DNA of 64,000 nt, from positions 1 to 64,000 of the forward strand of contig CAJOIF010000022.1 in NCBI GenBank assembly GCA_905234765.1, given 5' to 3'. The position numbers and the translations under genes are program-made. Under the pieces are notes generated by a model. The model saw nothing but the letters and a program-made list of their open reading frames with translations. It was not told where the DNA came from and did not search any database. This stretch comes from an uncultured Bacteroidales bacterium. Its GTDB lineage: Bacteria > Bacteroidota > Bacteroidia > Bacteroidales > F082. This document shows positions 60,898 through 64,000 of this stretch, piece by piece (within the stretch, counting starts at the first letter, position 1; every line of letters starts with the position of its first letter).

Positions 60898-61491
60898 ATG
60901 CCGAGTTTATATATCATATCAGGCTGCAACGGAGCAGGAAAAACCACCGCCTCACTGACGGTGTTGCCCGAGACTTTGCAATGCAAGGAGTTCGTCAACT
61001 GCGACGAAATCGCCAAGGGTCTCTCTCCGCTCAACCCCGACGGTGCCAAGGTCGCCGCAGGTCGCCTGATGCTCTCGCGCATCAAGAAACTCATCGCTGA
61101 CAAAGCCGACTTTGCCATCGAGACCACCTTGGCCGCCAAATCCTACCACGCCCTCATCAAAAAAGCCCGCGAAGAAGGCTACAAGGCCAGCCTGATTTAT
61201 TTCTGGCTGCAAAGCCCCGAATTAGCCATCAAGCGCGTGGCGGAACGGGTGAATCACGGCGGTCATCATGTGGACGACAGTATTATTCGCAGGCGTTACC
61301 GCTCGGGCATCAAGAACCTATTCAACCTCTACTGCCCTATCGTTGACTACTTCCTGTTCATCGACAACAGCATCATGCCCTCCGAGGTCATCGCCGAAGG
61401 AAACATCAAATCCATCAAGTTTTACAACGAAGAAAAATTCAAAAAAATCAGACAATATGACAACAGTAACAGTGAATGCCAAGAAGAATGA
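60898..61491 (+). CDS. Zeta-toxin-family P-loop kinase
   Basis: 197 aa. ATG at 60898; an in-frame TTG one codon earlier is not needed. The Walker A loop GCNGAGKTT (8-16), the conserved NCDEIAKG and the IETTLA segment match the zeta toxin/P-loop kinase family. Zeta toxins phosphorylate UDP-N-acetylglucosamine and block cell-wall synthesis. Some family members have other targets. No epsilon-like antitoxin lies upstream; instead a small gene overlaps its 3' end by 35 bp. Confidence 0.85.
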   Translation: MPSLYIISGCNGAGKTTASLTVLPETLQCKEFVNCDEIAKGLSPLNPDGAKVAAGRLMLSRIKKLIADKADFAIETTLAAKSYHALIKKAREEGYKASLIYFWLQSPELAIKRVAERVNHGGHHVDDSIIRRRYRSGIKNLFNLYCPIVDYFLFIDNSIMPSEVIAEGNIKSIKFYNEEKFKKIRQYDNSNSECQEE

Positions 61492-61657
61492 ACTTTCATC
61501 CTTCACCAAGAAACTCATGGGAGGTCTCGACCTTTCGATGAAACGACTGCTTACCATGCGTTGCCGCCACAACGGTTCCTTCTGCTTCTGCGATGCCGAT
61601 GGCAACATCTACACCGTGAAGGCCAAGGAAGTCAGAGCGCTGATGGAACAGGAATAA
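61457..61657 (+). CDS. Small partner of the zeta-like kinase
   Basis: 66 aa starting at the ATG at 61457, in a different frame from the kinase and overlapping its last 35 bp. The sequence is basic (KKNELSSFTKKLMGG) with two Cys residues and a beta-hairpin-like C-terminus (FCDADGNIYTVKAKE). It does not resemble epsilon antitoxin. The overlap implies translational coupling. An antitoxin role is inferred from position only. Confidence 0.65.
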   Translation: MTTVTVNAKKNELSSFTKKLMGGLDLSMKRLLTMRCRHNGSFCFCDADGNIYTVKAKEVRALMEQE

Positions 61658-61682
61658 GACTCCGACCTCACATAACAAACAT

Positions 61683-61727
61683 CCCCACGAATTGCAGAAC
61701 CACTGCAGTCCGTGGGGAATTTTGTTT
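61683..61727 (+). terminator. Intrinsic terminator after the kinase operon
   Basis: CCCCACG (61683-61689) pairs with CGTGGGG (61711-61717) around an inner CTGCAG-type stem, followed by AATTTTGTTTT. Confidence 0.72.
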
Positions 61728-61735
61728 TATTTTTG
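61728..61735 (+). promoter_or_regulatory. -7 box for the GH29 gene
   Basis: TATTTTTG followed by CGG lies 22 nt before the ATG at 61758 and overlaps the T-rich end of the preceding terminator. Confidence 0.55.
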
Positions 61736-61757
61736 CGGCAACAAACCACCCTAAACC

Positions 61758-63194
61758 ATGAGAAAGCACCTCTTACTGATTACCTTACTTTGCATTGCGA
61801 ATTTCAGTTTCGCCCAAACCGACGACCAAGACCCCGAAACCGACCCCATTATCACCGACCGCATCAGCCAGTGGCAAGACCTCAAGTTCGGCTTCATGAT
61901 GCACTGGGGCATCTATGCCCAATGGGAGGTGGTGGAGTCGTGGTCCATCTGCAACGAGCCTTGGATTAACCGCAATGGCGCAGATTACTATCAATACAAG
62001 ATTGATTACCAAAATCTTAACAAGACCTTCAACCCAAAGAATTTCAACCCATCGAAATGGGCCGAGGCCGCCAAAAACGCGGGCATGAAGTATGTCGTCT
62101 TCACCACAAAACACCACGACGGCTTTTGCATGTTCGACACCAAGGAGACCACCTACTCCACCGTCGACCCGAGCTGTCCGTTCTCCAAGAACCCGAAAGC
62201 CGACATCACGGGCGAAGTGGTGAAAGCCTTCCGCGAAAAGGGCTTCTGGACAGGCCTCTATTTCTCGAAACCCGACTGGCACTGCGACGACTACTGGGCA
62301 CACGAATGGGCCACCCCCGACCGTAACGTCAACTATGATCCGACCGTTATGCCCGAGCGTTTTGAAAAATACAAGCAATTCACCCACAAACAAATACGCG
62401 AACTCACCCATAACTATGGCGACATCGACATCCTCTGGCTCGACGGCGGCTGGGTGCGCCCCGAATGGAGCGTGAACGAAGAGACACGTCCGTGGCTCGG
62501 TTGCCAAGGCTATATCCAAGACATCGACATGCCCACGGTGGCCGCCATCGCCCGCGAGAACAACCCCGACCTCATCATTGTGGACCGCTCCGTGGGCGGT
62601 AAATACGAGAACTACCAGACCCCTGAGCAGCAGGTGCCCGACTCGCTCCTGCCCTATCCTTGGGAGACTTGCATGTCGATGGGCAACTCGTGGTCGTATG
62701 TCTCGACAGACCAATACAAAAGCACCAACAAGCTCATCCATTTGCTGTGCGACATCGTGGCCAAGGGCGGAAACTTCCTGTTGAATGTCGGCCCCGATGC
62801 CGACGGCAACCTGCCTGACACGGCCTTGCTCCGCATGAAAGAAATTGGCCAATGGATGAAGGTGAACGGCGAAGCTATCTATGGCACAAGACCCATCTAC
62901 CCCTTCACCTACGGCAAGTTCCGCTTCACACAGAAGGGCGATAAGATCTACGCTATTTTCCTTTTGGATGAACAAGATCATACCGTAGGGCTGTCACAAT
63001 GTGGCAGCCCTACCGTACCCGACACCTATTGGTTCGACGGCAAAGGCATGACCCTCAAAATAGGCAAAATCAAGGTGTTGGGCAGCAAAAAGAAAGCCTC
63101 CCTTTGCAGAGAGGCTGATGGTCGCTACCGCATTGACTTCCCGAATGACTTTGAGATGCCACACGCGGTGGTGTTTGAGATGCGGCGAAAGTAA
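61758..63194 (+). CDS. GH29 alpha-L-fucosidase
   Basis: 478 aa with a signal peptide (1-20, ending FSFAQ). The catalytic barrel has KFGFMMHWGIYA near the N-terminus, TTKHHDGFCMF and DIDILWLDGGW, whose Asp is the expected nucleophile. WSYVSTDQYK and LLNVGPDADG follow. The family removes alpha-L-fucose from glycans. A small beta domain forms the C-terminus, and a palindromic repeat is read in frame there (62985-63013). No T9SS domain, so it is likely periplasmic. It ends exactly where the minus-strand leuS gene ends. Confidence 0.94.
   Translation: MRKHLLLITLLCIANFSFAQTDDQDPETDPIITDRISQWQDLKFGFMMHWGIYAQWEVVESWSICNEPWINRNGADYYQYKIDYQNLNKTFNPKNFNPSKWAEAAKNAGMKYVVFTTKHHDGFCMFDTKETTYSTVDPSCPFSKNPKADITGEVVKAFREKGFWTGLYFSKPDWHCDDYWAHEWATPDRNVNYDPTVMPERFEKYKQFTHKQIRELTHNYGDIDILWLDGGWVRPEWSVNEETRPWLGCQGYIQDIDMPTVAAIARENNPDLIIVDRSVGGKYENYQTPEQQVPDSLLPYPWETCMSMGNSWSYVSTDQYKSTNKLIHLLCDIVAKGGNFLLNVGPDADGNLPDTALLRMKEIGQWMKVNGEAIYGTRPIYPFTYGKFRFTQKGDKIYAIFLLDEQDHTVGLSQCGSPTVPDTYWFDGKGMTLKIGKIKVLGSKKKASLCREADGRYRIDFPNDFEMPHAVVFEMRRK
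62985..63013. repeat. Palindromic repeat inside fucosidase gene
   Basis: Arms GTAGGGCTGTCACA and TGTGGCAGCCCTAC, one mismatch, around a single base. It is read in frame as part of VGLSQCGSPTV between two beta strands of the C-terminal domain. Confidence 0.82.
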
Positions 63195-64000
63195 CTACCC
63201 CACCACAATATTCACAATCTTTTTCGGCACAAAGATCACCTTGCGCACCTGCTTGCCCTCAATCCACTTGGCGGACTCGGGGGCTGCGAGCACAGCGGCT
63301 TGCACCTCGTCTTGGCTCATCGCGACAGGCAGTTCCAGGTTGAAGCGCATCTTGCCATTGAAGCTGATGGGGTAGTTGAAGCTGTTCTCCACGGTCTTGC
63401 TTTCGTCATAGACAGGGAACGAAGCATTCACCACCGATGTGTCGTGACCCAGCAAATGCCAGAGTTCTTCAGCAATATGCGGCGCGTAGGGCGAAATCAT
63501 AATGCAAAGCGGCTCAAGCACTTCGCGCTTGTTGCACTTGAGGTCGGCCAACTCGTTGACGCAAATCATAAAGGCCGAAACGACCGTGTTGAACGAGATG
63601 CTTTCGATGCCTTCCTCCTCCTTCTTGATGAGCTTGTGCAGGCTCTTCAACTCAGGCGCGGTAGCAGGCTCATCTGATACGCAGAACTCGTTGTTCTCGT
63701 TGTGGAACAGCCTCCAGAACTTGCGCACAAAGCGGAACGTGCCTTCGATGCCTTGCGTGTCCCAGGGCTTGGACTGCTCCAAAGGACCGAGGAACATCTC
63801 ATAGAGACGCAGCGTGTCGGCACCGTATTTCTCCACGAGGTCGTCAGGGTTCTGCACGTTATATTTCGACTTCGACATCTTCTCGACTTCCGAACCGCAA
63901 ACATAAATGTCGTTGCCGTCCTTGTCTTTCTCCTTGATGAAATGGGCATCCTTCAGGTCATCGCGCCATTGGCGACATGCCGGAATGTCAAGGATGTCGT
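63195..64000 (-). CDS. leuS: Leucyl-tRNA synthetase, 3' part
   Basis: The frame runs off the window at 64000; about 268 C-terminal residues are visible. The catalytic KMSKS loop (EKMSKSKYNVQNPDD) is present, followed by the anticodon-binding helical domain (SPYAPHIAEELWHLLG) and the small C-terminal domain. The N-terminal catalytic and editing domains lie outside. It is convergent with the fucosidase gene with no intergenic base between the stop codons. Confidence 0.96.
   Translation of the reverse strand, partial: DILDIPACRQWRDDLKDAHFIKEKDKDGNDIYVCGSEVEKMSKSKYNVQNPDDLVEKYGADTLRLYEMFLGPLEQSKPWDTQGIEGTFRFVRKFWRLFHNENNEFCVSDEPATAPELKSLHKLIKKEEEGIESISFNTVVSAFMICVNELADLKCNKREVLEPLCIMISPYAPHIAEELWHLLGHDTSVVNASFPVYDESKTVENSFNYPISFNGKMRFNLELPVAMSQDEVQAAVLAAPESAKWIEGKQVRKVIFVPKKIVNIVVG

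Overview
The window is a contiguous piece of a Bacteroidales (phylum Bacteroidota) chromosome of roughly 50% GC. Support comes from seven exported proteins with type IX secretion (T9SS) C-terminal sorting domains, many SxxC-type lipoproteins, a PorV/PorQ-family barrel, a DUF5103 protein, BACON, GLUG and InlB-like repeats, GH92 and GH29 glycosidases, and repeated -7 boxes of the Bacteroidota form TAnnTTTG. It looks like a commensal or rumen/gut-type anaerobe. No phage, plasmid, insertion sequence or CRISPR array is visible.

Layout. 1-10108 holds two very large T9SS exoproteins on the minus strand, a multi-domain adhesin-like protein and a secreted endonuclease I, separated by a DUF4160/DUF2442 pair. 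The adhesin is preceded by a leader that looks like a transcription attenuator or riboswitch. 10150-14880 carries MscS, an archaeosortase/exosortase-family protein, a ROK-family protein, a DusB-type tRNA-dihydrouridine synthase and a CPBP membrane protease. 14935-17470 is an ExbB/ExbD energising operon behind tRNA-Ser(GGA). 17545-21983 has asparaginase and a single-chain fused FeS/FAD/FAD oxidoreductase. 22019-30861 has a GLUG-repeat T9SS protein, a membrane TPR/HTH regulator, phosphofructokinase and a GH92 mannosidase. 31059-37886 has a T9SS protein, PriA, DUF5103, HIT and GreA. 38003-47587 is a tight three-gene operon: TonB-dependent receptor, 1553-aa exoprotein, PorV-like barrel. 47867-54589 has two small lipoproteins, DAHP synthase/chorismate mutase, AsnS, sigma-54 and an orphan histidine kinase. 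54672-60618 is a minus-strand run of lipoproteins with an exported M1 peptidase. 60898-64000 has a zeta-toxin-like kinase with a small overlapping partner, a GH29 fucosidase and the 3' part of leuS.

Many genes serve the cell envelope and the breakdown of external polymers (nuclease, peptidase, mannosidase, fucosidase), with export by T9SS and energy supplied through Exb/TonB. Several families of short palindromic repeats are scattered between genes, and some lie in frame inside the linkers of exported proteins. The most striking observation is the minus-strand leader at about 5124-5272. It has nested helices, an intrinsic terminator and a duplicated strand that could switch between two exclusive folds. 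Other points of interest are the hairpin between the greA promoter and greA, the receptor/exoprotein/PorV trio, the exosortase homologue and the fused oxidoreductase.
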